From Brevibacterium picturae (GTDB taxonomy: Bacteria > Actinomycetota > Actinomycetes > Actinomycetales > Brevibacteriaceae): DNA of 11,027 nt. Positions 6,461 to 11,027 of the stretch are shown here, piece after piece. Both the position numbers and the translations under genes were made by a program. Where the stretch lies: assembly GCF_030453725.1 (NCBI RefSeq), contig NZ_JAKDJU010000103.1, forward strand, positions 1 to 11,027, written 5' to 3'. The notes beneath the pieces were generated by a model. That model was not told the DNA's origin, made no database searches, and saw only the letters and a list, made by a program, of their open reading frames with translations. Position 1 is the first letter of the stretch. Every line of letters begins with the position of its first letter.

Positions 6461-7005
6461 CGCGACTCCTCGGCTGCGTGGCTGTCCATGGCCGTCTGGC
6501 TGTCCGCGGCCGCCTGGCCGACGGCCGCGACGATGTTGACGTAGGCTCCGCACCGGCACAGGTTGCCGCTCATCCGCTCGCGGATCTCCTCGGCGGACAG
6601 ATCGACGGGAGCCTCCAGATCGTCGGTGACCACGCTCGGCGCGTCATCGGCCGCTTCTCGCAGAACACCGGCGGCCGAGCACACCTGGCCGGGGGTGCAG
6701 TAGCCGCACTGGAAGGCGTCCTGTTCGAGGAATGCTCGGTGCAGGGTGGACAGCTCGCCGTCTGCGGCCAGGCCGTCGGATGTCGTGATGTCGGCAGTGT
6801 CATGGGTCAGCGCGAGCGCCAGACAGGAATTCAGCCGACGGCCGTCGACCAAAACAGTGCAAGCGCCGCATTGTCCATGGTCACAGCCCTTCTTGGGAGA
6901 CGTCACCCCCAGCCGGTCCCGCATTGCATCGAGCAGAGTGGTTCGGGGGTCCACGGCCAGTGTGTGCTTCTGACCATCGACGGTGAGGTTCAGCGAGTGA
7001 TCCAC
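6457..7005 (-). CDS. Molybdenum hydroxylase 2Fe-2S (small) subunit
   Basis: A 182-residue subunit with two 2Fe-2S clusters. The N-terminal plant-ferredoxin-type domain has C41, C46, C49 and C61 in 'GCDHGQCGACTVLVDG...NSC'. The C-terminal all-helical domain has 'QCGYCTPGQ' (C100, C103) and 'GNLCRCGAY' (C150, C152). The GTG at 7005 is chosen because GGAGG lies 8 nt upstream and the family's first beta strand (LNLTVDGQ) begins just after. The frame stays open to 7185, but that extra stretch covers the promoter and shows no family similarity. There is no Tat signal, unlike E. coli PaoA, so the complex should stay in the cytoplasm. This is the first gene of the operon; electrons pass from the molybdenum centre through it to the FAD subunit. 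A Ser/Ala-rich 17-residue tail follows the last motif. Confidence 0.9.
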   Translation of the reverse strand: MDHSLNLTVDGQKHTLAVDPRTTLLDAMRDRLGVTSPKKGCDHGQCGACTVLVDGRRLNSCLALALTHDTADITTSDGLAADGELSTLHRAFLEQDAFQCGYCTPGQVCSAAGVLREAADDAPSVVTDDLEAPVDLSAEEIRERMSGNLCRCGAYVNIVAAVGQAAADSQTAMDSHAAEESR

Positions 7006-7026
7006 GAGGGTCGCCTCCAGACAGCG

Positions 7027-7043
7027 TTGTCGACGTGTGACAA
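7027..7043. promoter_or_regulatory. Operator-like inverted repeat over the operon start site
   Basis: TTGTC-N7-GACAA (7027-7031 / 7039-7043) is a 5-bp-arm dyad directly downstream of the -10 box, covering the expected transcription start. Bound protein here would block the promoter. Its right half lies in GTGACAA, a heptamer that recurs at 7129-7135 beside the symporter promoter region. Confidence 0.4.
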
Positions 7044-7071
7044 ACCTACCCCCACCGCGAGAGGCGGACAA
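7043..7071 (-). promoter_or_regulatory. Sigma-70-type promoter of the molybdenum hydroxylase operon
   Basis: On the minus strand TTGTCC (7071-7066) and TAGGTT (7048-7043) are separated by 17 bp, the optimal spacing. Transcription would start near 7036, giving a leader of about 30 nt before the GTG at 7005. The -35 matches TTGACA at four of six positions, and the -10 fits TANNNT. Confidence 0.55.
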
Positions 7072-7109
7072 GGGGTGTGCCGGGGCGACACCAGAATGCC
7101 GGTCGCCTC
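7061..7109. promoter_or_regulatory. Nested dyads between the divergent promoters, possible activator site
   Basis: GGTGT (7074-7078) / ACACC (7088-7092) lies inside a wider dyad GAGGCG (7061-7066) / CGCCTC (7104-7109). The inner dyad begins 2-3 bp upstream of the -35 box of the minus-strand operon, a common place for an activator. The arms are short and no known consensus is recognised. Confidence 0.25.
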
Positions 7110-7124
7110 GTGACGGACGTGAGT

Positions 7125-7142
7125 TAGAGTGACAATTGGTCA
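7125..7142 (+). promoter_or_regulatory. Candidate -10 box and imperfect palindrome upstream of the symporter gene
   Basis: TAGAGT (7125-7130) fits TANNNT; the -35 region is weak. It runs into TGACAATTGGTCA (7130-7142), a dyad with arms TGAC/GTCA that contains CAATTG. The arrangement mirrors the other side of the intergenic region: a -10 box followed at once by a GTGACAA-containing dyad. The leader to the ATG would be about 65-70 nt. Confidence 0.3.
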
Positions 7143-7205
7143 GCATCATTGCGGGCCGCCGAATGCCACCATCTCCAGCCGGCACTCATCTGCGAAGGAG
7201 AACCG

Positions 7206-8489
7206 ATGTCACGAATCCTCGTTCGCGCCTGGCGCCGCTACCGGGATACGCCACTCTTTGCGAAGATGACCGGCGGTTTCGTCCTGGGGTTGATTGCTGC
7301 ACTGGTCTTCGGGCAGCAAGCACAGGTTCTGTCACCGATCGGTGACATACTGCTCAACCTCCTGCAGCTGGTCGTCATCCCCATCATCATGTTGACGTTG
7401 ATTGATGCGGTCAACAGCACGCGGTCCGGAAGTCTTGTCAGGGTCGCCTTCAAGACTTTCGCGTTCTATCTGATGACGACTGTTGCCGCCGTCGTCATCA
7501 GCTTGGCTCTGGCGCTGCTGGTCAACCCGGGGACGGGGCTTCAACGTCCCGAGAAGGGCACAGAGACGCCCGATCCTCCGTCGTTCATCGACCAGCTCGT
7601 CGGAATATTTCCCGAGAACATCTTCCAGGCCCTGGCCGATGGCAAGATCCTCGCTCTGATCTTCGTCTCCATGATCGTCGGCCTCACGATGGCGGGTATG
7701 CGCCGCTCGTCCGATTCGACGATCTCAGACTTCGGGACGCTGCTGTACAAATTCGTGCTGGCCGCCAAGGAAATGACCTTCCGCATCCTCGCCGGAATAC
7801 TCCAATACGCGCCGTTCGGTATCTTCGCTTTGGTTGCCAGCGATATCGGCAGCCAAGGATTCGATGCACTGGCAGCCCTGGGCAAGCTGACCGGCGTCGT
7901 CTATGCAGGCCTGGCTGCACAGATTCTCCTGGTCTACATTCCGCTGCTGGCGATCAATCGGATTCCGATCGGCGGGTTCTTCCGTGTCGCCGGCGAGCCG
8001 ATGGCCACCGCTTTCACCACTCAGAGCAGTTCCGGCACTATCCCCGTGTCGCTGAAGGCGACGAAGAACGCGGGCATCCTCCAAGAGGTCTCAGGCTTTG
8101 TGATCCCCCTTGGAGCGACCATCAACATGGACGGCGCTGTGATTCGCCTCGGAGCCTCGGTAGTCCTGGCCGCCAATATCGTGGGACATGACATGTCCAT
8201 GCTCGAACTCGGCGCAATCGTTCTCACTGCCACGTTCGTCTCGATCGGCACGGCGGGAGTTCCCGGCGCCGGGCTCATCGGGCTGACGATCCTGTTGCAG
8301 CAAGCCGGTTTGCCGCTCGAAACGGTAGCGTTGGTCGCCGGTGTCGACGTCATACTCGGAATGGGGGCGACGATGCTCAATATCACCGGCGATCTCGCCG
8401 GAGTCCATCTCATCGACAAGAGTGAGAAGAAGCGCGTCAGCAGGGAACAACGCGCAGCTTCGAAGCCTGCGGACGGTTCCTCGTCGTAA
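7206..8489 (+). CDS. DAACS-family cation symporter (GltP/DctA-like) with altered substrate pocket
   Basis: A 427-residue integral membrane protein of the dicarboxylate/amino acid:cation symporter family. ATG 7206 has AAGGAG 5 nt upstream. Family hallmarks are the HP1 serine-rich loop SSSGT (274-278), NMDG in TM7 (307-310), the HP2 'SIGTAGVPGAG' (346-356) and TM8 'NITGD' (392-396). The sodium ligands known from GltPh (N310, D312, N401, D405) are all kept as N307, D309, N392 and D396. Residues that grip aspartate in GltPh are not: T314 is A311, D394 is G385, R397 is A388, and HP1 R276 is Q273. It is thus probably a sodium-coupled carrier for something other than an acidic amino acid. It is divergent from the molybdenum hydroxylase operon, suggesting that it imports that enzyme's substrate or a related compound. 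The C-terminal 20 residues are basic, then Ser-rich. Confidence 0.93.
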   Translation: MSRILVRAWRRYRDTPLFAKMTGGFVLGLIAALVFGQQAQVLSPIGDILLNLLQLVVIPIIMLTLIDAVNSTRSGSLVRVAFKTFAFYLMTTVAAVVISLALALLVNPGTGLQRPEKGTETPDPPSFIDQLVGIFPENIFQALADGKILALIFVSMIVGLTMAGMRRSSDSTISDFGTLLYKFVLAAKEMTFRILAGILQYAPFGIFALVASDIGSQGFDALAALGKLTGVVYAGLAAQILLVYIPLLAINRIPIGGFFRVAGEPMATAFTTQSSSGTIPVSLKATKNAGILQEVSGFVIPLGATINMDGAVIRLGASVVLAANIVGHDMSMLELGAIVLTATFVSIGTAGVPGAGLIGLTILLQQAGLPLETVALVAGVDVILGMGATMLNITGDLAGVHLIDKSEKKRVSREQRAASKPADGSSS

Positions 8490-8556
8490 TTCGGTCCGAC
8501 ATCGGTCCCTCCTTGCAAATTCGCCCATCTACGATGCCGAGCGTGCCGCGAGCCCG

Positions 8557-8604
8557 CCTCAGAACACCGGGGGAGTCATCCCTCAGAACACCGGGGGAGT
8601 CATC
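8557..8604. repeat. Perfect 24-bp tandem duplication at the 3' end of the regulator gene
   Basis: Bases 8557-8580 and 8581-8604 are identical and adjacent. On the minus strand the unit encodes the last residues of the regulator, MTPPVF, plus its TGA. The unit is eight codons long, so a second in-frame copy of MTPPVF-stop lies just beyond the real stop codon. The lack of any mismatch suggests a recent event. The rest of the 93-bp gap between the symporter and regulator stops shows no clear terminator. Confidence 0.9.
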
Positions 8605-9176
8605 GTGGCGATGATGACCGCCTCGGCGTCACCGACGACACGGAACCAATGCGGTTGGTCGCCCTGGTAGGTGATGCTGTCACCGGCTTCGAGCGTGTAC
8701 CCATCGTCGCCGACCTGGAAATAGCAGGTTCCTTCGACGACGAACAGGCACTCCTCGGCACGGTGATGGTTGAAGGGGACGGATTCGTTGGAGTATCCCG
8801 GCGGCACTCGCACCTTGAGCACCAGCAGCTCGCCGTTCATCGTCGGCGTCAGCAGCTCGTAGACGAGTCCGCGATCGGTGACCTGCAGCTGTCGGCGATT
8901 GTCGGCACGGACCACACGATTGTCGGCAGATTCCTCACCCTGGGTGAAGAACCTGCCGACGGGCACGTTGAAGGCCTTGGCGATCTTGAGCAGCGTGAGA
9001 TATGCAGGGTTGCCGCGACCGCGTTCGATCTGGCTCAGCAGCCCCTGACTCACCCCGGCGACGCGACTGAGATCGGTCAGGGTCATCCCTGCCGATTCCC
9101 GCAGCTGGTGGATGAGCGCACCCATGTACTCCACACTGGGATCAACCGCAGTCGGCGGGGCATTCTCGGTGCTCAT
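8583..9176 (-). CDS. XRE-family transcriptional regulator with C-terminal cupin domain
   Basis: A 197-residue two-domain regulator. Residues ~20-75 are an HTH_3 (Cro/C1-type) domain: 'LIHQLRESAGMTLTDLSRVAGVSQGLLSQIERGRGNPAYLTLLKIAKAFNV' in short form L-R-x-x-x-G-M-T-L...L-A-x-x-x-G-V-S-Q-x-x-L-S-Q-I-E-R-G. Residues ~115-190 are a cupin_2 barrel with HHRAEECLFVVEGT and 'AGDSITYQGDQPHWF', holding likely metal or ligand residues H137/H138, E142 and H176. In this family the cupin senses a small molecule and the HTH binds the promoter. ATG 9176 is preferred over ATG 9188 because GAAGG lies 5 nt before it and nothing precedes the other. It is convergent with the symporter gene, and it is the only regulator in the window, so it is the natural candidate for the 7006-7205 control region. 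That link is inferred, not shown. Confidence 0.9.
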   Translation of the reverse strand: MSTENAPPTAVDPSVEYMGALIHQLRESAGMTLTDLSRVAGVSQGLLSQIERGRGNPAYLTLLKIAKAFNVPVGRFFTQGEESADNRVVRADNRRQLQVTDRGLVYELLTPTMNGELLVLKVRVPPGYSNESVPFNHHRAEECLFVVEGTCYFQVGDDGYTLEAGDSITYQGDQPHWFRVVGDAEAVIIATMTPPVF

Positions 9177-9209
9177 GGATACCTTCACTCACGGGATCAT
9201 CTGAAGCTG

Positions 9210-9215
9210 AGAATA
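9210..9215 (-). promoter_or_regulatory. Weak candidate -10 box of the regulator gene
   Basis: TATTCT on the minus strand (9215-9210) would start transcription near 9203, about 27 nt before ATG 9176. The hexamer 17 bp upstream (GGTCAA) is a poor -35 box. It is reported because no better candidate lies in the short gap after mdh. Confidence 0.25.
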
Positions 9216-9241
9216 TCAGGACCCGGCCCACGTTGACCTCG

Positions 9242-9266
9242 GGCCCCGAACCGGTCTGGGCCGGGG
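9242..9266 (-). terminator. GC-rich hairpin just downstream of mdh, candidate terminator
   Basis: Two alternative stems share this stretch: GGCCC (9242-9246) / GGGCC (9258-9262), and CCCCG (9244-9248) / CGGGG (9262-9266), with the palindrome ACCGGT in the loop. It lies 9-33 nt past the mdh stop and before the regulator promoter. There is no U-tract. Confidence 0.4.
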
Positions 9267-9274
9267 ACGCGACC

Positions 9275-10261
9275 TCAGATCAGGCCGAGGCCGGTCACGG
9301 TCTCGCGCTCCTCGGCGAGCTCAGCCGTGGTGGCGTCGATCATCCTGCGGCTGAAGTCGTTGATCTCCAGTCCCTGCACGATCTCCCAGTTCCCGCCCGA
9401 CGTGGTGACGGGATAGGAGCACATCAGTCCCTCGGGCACCCCGTAGGAGCCATCGGAGACCACAGCCATCGAGGCCCAGTCGCCTTCGGGCGTGCCGTGC
9501 AGCCAATCATAGGCGGCGTCGATCGTCGCCGCGGCAGCAGAGGCCGCTGAGGAGGACCCACGCGCTTCGATGATTGCGGCACCGCGTCCGGACACCGTGG
9601 GGATGAGATCGTTCTCGATCCAGGACTGGTCACCGATCACCTCGGCGGCATTCCTTCCACCGATCTCTGCGTGGTAGATATCGGGATACTGGGTGGCCGA
9701 GTGATTGCCCCAGATCGTCATCTTGGATATATCGGCCACAGTCACCTCGGCCTTTTTGGCCAGCTGTGCCAGCGCGCGGTTGTGGTCCAAGCGGGTCAGC
9801 GCGCTGAAACGCTCGGCGGGGATGTCGGCCGCATTGCTCCTTGCGATCAGCGCATTGGTGTTGGCCGGATTCCCGGTGACGCCGATGCGCACATCATCGG
9901 CGGCGACTGCATTGAGGGCCTTGCCTTGGGCGGTGAAGATCGCACCATTGGCTTCGAGGAGGTCGCTGCGCTCCATGCCCTGAGACCGGGGCCGAGCGCC
10001 GACGAGCAGGGCGAGATTGACGCCGTCGAAGATGTGCTCGGCCGAATCGCCGATTTCAACTGAGTCGAGGGTGGGGAAAGCACAGTCCTCGAGTTCCATG
10101 ACCACGCCCTCGAGGGCGGTCAGCGCTGGTGTGATTTCAAGCAGGCGCAGTTGAACTGGAGTTTGCGGGCCGAAGAGAGCGCCGCTGGCAATGCGGAAGA
10201 GGAGACTGTAGCCGATCTGACCGGCCGCGCCGGTGACGGCGACTTTGATGGGAGTATTCAT
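9275..10261 (-). CDS. mdh: Malate dehydrogenase (NAD-dependent)
   Basis: Interconverts malate and oxaloacetate in the TCA cycle. The 328-residue protein is of the cytosolic-like type found in Actinobacteria. 'VTGAAGQIGYSLLFRIASG' (9-27) is the dinucleotide-binding loop, and Glu42 at the end of the second strand favours NAD over NADP. 'GARPRSQGMERSDLL' (88-102) is the mobile active-site loop, with R92 and R98 as substrate-binding arginines. 'RLDHNRA' gives Asp159 and Arg162, and 'WGNHSATQYPD' gives the catalytic His187. Length and C-terminus are normal. ATG 10261 has AAGGAG 8 nt upstream. The loop reads SQGMER where many homologues have GPGMER, a mild variation. It is separated from both neighbours by gaps with hairpins, so probably its own transcription unit. 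Confidence 0.97.
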   Translation of the reverse strand: MNTPIKVAVTGAAGQIGYSLLFRIASGALFGPQTPVQLRLLEITPALTALEGVVMELEDCAFPTLDSVEIGDSAEHIFDGVNLALLVGARPRSQGMERSDLLEANGAIFTAQGKALNAVAADDVRIGVTGNPANTNALIARSNAADIPAERFSALTRLDHNRALAQLAKKAEVTVADISKMTIWGNHSATQYPDIYHAEIGGRNAAEVIGDQSWIENDLIPTVSGRGAAIIEARGSSSAASAAAATIDAAYDWLHGTPEGDWASMAVVSDGSYGVPEGLMCSYPVTTSGGNWEIVQGLEINDFSRRMIDATTAELAEERETVTGLGLI

Positions 10262-10324
10262 AGATTGTGCTCCTTAACTGTGGTGGGAGTTCGATGCGGG
10301 CTGTCCTCTCGTGCGCAACAGCGT

Positions 10325-10340
10325 TGTTCATCTGTGAACA
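10325..10340. promoter_or_regulatory. 16-bp inverted repeat upstream of mdh, candidate operator
   Basis: TGTTCA-N4-TGAACA has perfect 6-bp arms and lies 64-79 nt before the mdh start. A second dyad, TCACT-TC-AGTGA, is at 10352-10363. The orientation of the arms (GTTC then GAAC) is opposite to an actinobacterial LexA box. No known consensus is recognised. Confidence 0.4.
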
Positions 10341-10351
10341 CGCCATGAGCG

Positions 10352-10453
10352 TCACTTCAGTGAGGAGGACGCCGCGCGGCATGACGAGGAGTCCACTTCC
10401 TTGTTGAGGCCCGTCATGGTCGCTTGTGCGGCATCGCTGCGTTGGGCGGTCAC
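10352..10453 (-). CDS. Possible 33-residue small ORF in the mdh leader
   Basis: The GTG at 10453 is preceded by GAGGA about 7 nt upstream. Its frame runs 33 codons (MTAQRSDAAQ... ending SSSLK) to a TGA at 10354-10352, ending 90 nt before mdh. A TAGAAT hexamer on the same strand (10494-10489), close to the TATAAT consensus, would start transcription about 30 nt before this GTG. The peptide is Ser/Ala-rich, hydrophilic, and matches no family I know. It could be a leader peptide, a small protein, or chance. Confidence 0.25.
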   Translation of the reverse strand: MTAQRSDAAQATMTGLNKEVDSSSCRAASSSLK

Positions 10454-10488
10454 TGCAATTCCTCTGGAGAGAAATGTGTGACGAGTCG

Positions 10489-10494
10489 ATTCTA
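10489..10494 (-). promoter_or_regulatory. Candidate -10 box upstream of the small ORF and mdh
   Basis: TAGAAT on the minus strand matches TATAAT at five of six positions. The -35 position holds no good match (GATGCC), so only the -10 supports it. The mdh leader from here would be about 220 nt. Apart from this box, the small ORF, the inverted repeats and the hairpin at 10561-10602, I see nothing in the 385-bp gap 10262-10646. Confidence 0.3.
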
Positions 10495-10560
10495 TCGGCT
10501 CGCCACCGCTGGGCATCACGCAGGCGTCACATTATGTCCCGCTGCGCAGTTCGCGTTCCC

Positions 10561-10602
10561 CCTGGTGGCCCTGGCCGCGGTTCGGACAGGGCCACGCCCA
10601 GG
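10561..10602 (-). terminator. Strong hairpin downstream of the GDPD gene, candidate terminator
   Basis: GTGGCCCTG (10565-10573) pairs perfectly with CAGGGCCAC (10587-10595) around a 13-base loop. The flanks CCTG (10561-10564) and CAGG (10599-10602) extend it past a small bulge. It begins 44 nt past the phosphodiesterase stop. There is no U-tract on the minus strand; actinobacterial terminators often lack one. Confidence 0.5.
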
Positions 10603-10646
10603 ATTTTGATGCTCCACGGACGTTCTGGGGCCGAGGCCGTTGCCTG

Positions 10647-11027
10647 CTAGTTCGTCCAGGCGTCGTCGGTGAAGTAGCCGTCGATCCAGCCGGGCAGGCG
10701 GTGCCCGTCCTTCGCAGTCCCGAGGGTGTAGGGAGCGACGTGGAAGCCGGCCTTGTCGAGTTTGCGCAGGTCCCGGGTGGGCAGATTCTTGCTGGGGCCG
10801 ACCCAATCGATGCCGGCAGCCGCGATCTCGTCGAAGGATTCCGTCGGCAGGGTTGAACCGGTGAGGTAGAGCGATGTGTATCCGCGATCGGCGATGGTCT
10901 TCGCCGCTTCGAAGTCGAATGACTGGACGATGAGTGAGTCGGTCAGTCCGCGCTCGTCGAAGACGTCGAGAACCTGATCGACCTCCGCCGAGGTGGCCCC
11001 GGGCTTGATCTCGGGAACCATGACGAC
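10647..11027 (-). CDS. Glycerophosphodiester phosphodiesterase family protein, C-terminal part (truncated by window edge)
   Basis: The frame is open to the window edge (reading VVMVPEIKPG at its start) and stops at TAG 10649-10647, leaving about 126 residues. 'PEIKPG' is the metal-binding E-I-K motif of the GDPD TIM barrel, 'SLIVQSFDFEAAKTI' the Q-S-F strand, and 'WIDGYFTDDAWTN' the C-terminal G-x-x-T-D signature. These enzymes hydrolyse glycerophosphodiesters to glycerol 3-phosphate and an alcohol; many actinobacterial ones are secreted. The catalytic histidines and any signal peptide lie upstream, outside the window. The segment 'FHVAPYTLGTAKDG' stands where many members have an x-W-T-V-N turn, so it is a divergent member. 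Confidence 0.85.
   Translation of the reverse strand, partial: VVMVPEIKPGATSAEVDQVLDVFDERGLTDSLIVQSFDFEAAKTIADRGYTSLYLTGSTLPTESFDEIAAAGIDWVGPSKNLPTRDLRKLDKAGFHVAPYTLGTAKDGHRLPGWIDGYFTDDAWTN

Noticed and set aside
7006..7185. Upstream extension of the 2Fe-2S subunit to an ATG at 7185 that might supply a signal peptide
   Set aside because: The extension covers the promoter, has no twin-arginine motif followed by a hydrophobic stretch, and GTG 7005 has a well-placed GGAGG.
10325..10340. LexA (SOS) box
   Set aside because: The SOS box in Actinobacteria has GAAC then GTTC; here the arms are reversed, and mdh is not an SOS gene.
10474..10650. Plus-strand small ORF (MCDESILSAR...) with a GGAG site
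   Set aside because: It runs through the hairpin and into the stop codon of the phosphodiesterase gene, with Arg-rich shadow-like composition; no support beyond the short purine site.

Overview
The window looks like chromosomal DNA of a high-GC actinobacterium. The DNA is GC-rich, codons end mostly in G or C, GTG is used as a start, Shine-Dalgarno sites are strong, and the malate dehydrogenase is of the actinobacterial, cytosolic-like type. A Brevibacterium-like organism is my best guess from protein character. That is an inference, not a database result.

Layout, left to right: (1) the 3' part of a zinc-type alcohol dehydrogenase/quinone oxidoreductase (+), ending against (2) a flavin reductase-like FMN protein (-), with a GC-rich hairpin between them; (3) an XdhC/CoxI-family molybdenum-hydroxylase maturation protein (+), divergent from the flavin reductase; (4) a minus-strand operon running from about 7005 down to 2439 that encodes a complete three-subunit molybdenum hydroxylase of the PaoABC/YagTSR type (2Fe-2S subunit, FAD subunit with an extra 4Fe-4S motif, molybdopterin subunit), then a possible 37-codon linker ORF built from tandem repeats, then a MobA/MocA-like nucleotidyltransferase; (5) divergently, a DAACS-family cation:dicarboxylate/amino-acid symporter (+); (6) an XRE-cupin regulator (-), convergent with the symporter; (7) malate dehydrogenase mdh (-); (8) the C-terminal part of a glycerophosphodiester phosphodiesterase (-).

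How it fits together: block 3-6 reads as one accessory metabolic module. The nucleotidyltransferase would finish the cofactor (probably molybdopterin cytosine dinucleotide), the XdhC-like protein would deliver sulfurated cofactor, and the three subunits form the oxidoreductase. The divergent symporter shares a repeated GTGACAA element with the oxidoreductase promoter and so may import its substrate, and the XRE-cupin protein may be the regulator. The electron-transfer proteins at the left edge may or may not belong.

Most unusual features: the symporter keeps the sodium-site residues of GltPh-type transporters but has lost the residues that recognise the amino group and side-chain carboxylate of aspartate (D394, R397 and T314 equivalents are Gly, Ala and Ala). 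The junction between the molybdopterin subunit and the nucleotidyltransferase is a short tandem array whose repeats keep regenerating an ATGA stop/start. The oxidoreductase has the PaoB-type 4Fe-4S insertion but no Tat signal. The xdhC-like and nucleotidyltransferase genes overlap tail to tail by 62 bp. A perfect 24-bp duplication sits at the 3' end of the regulator gene.
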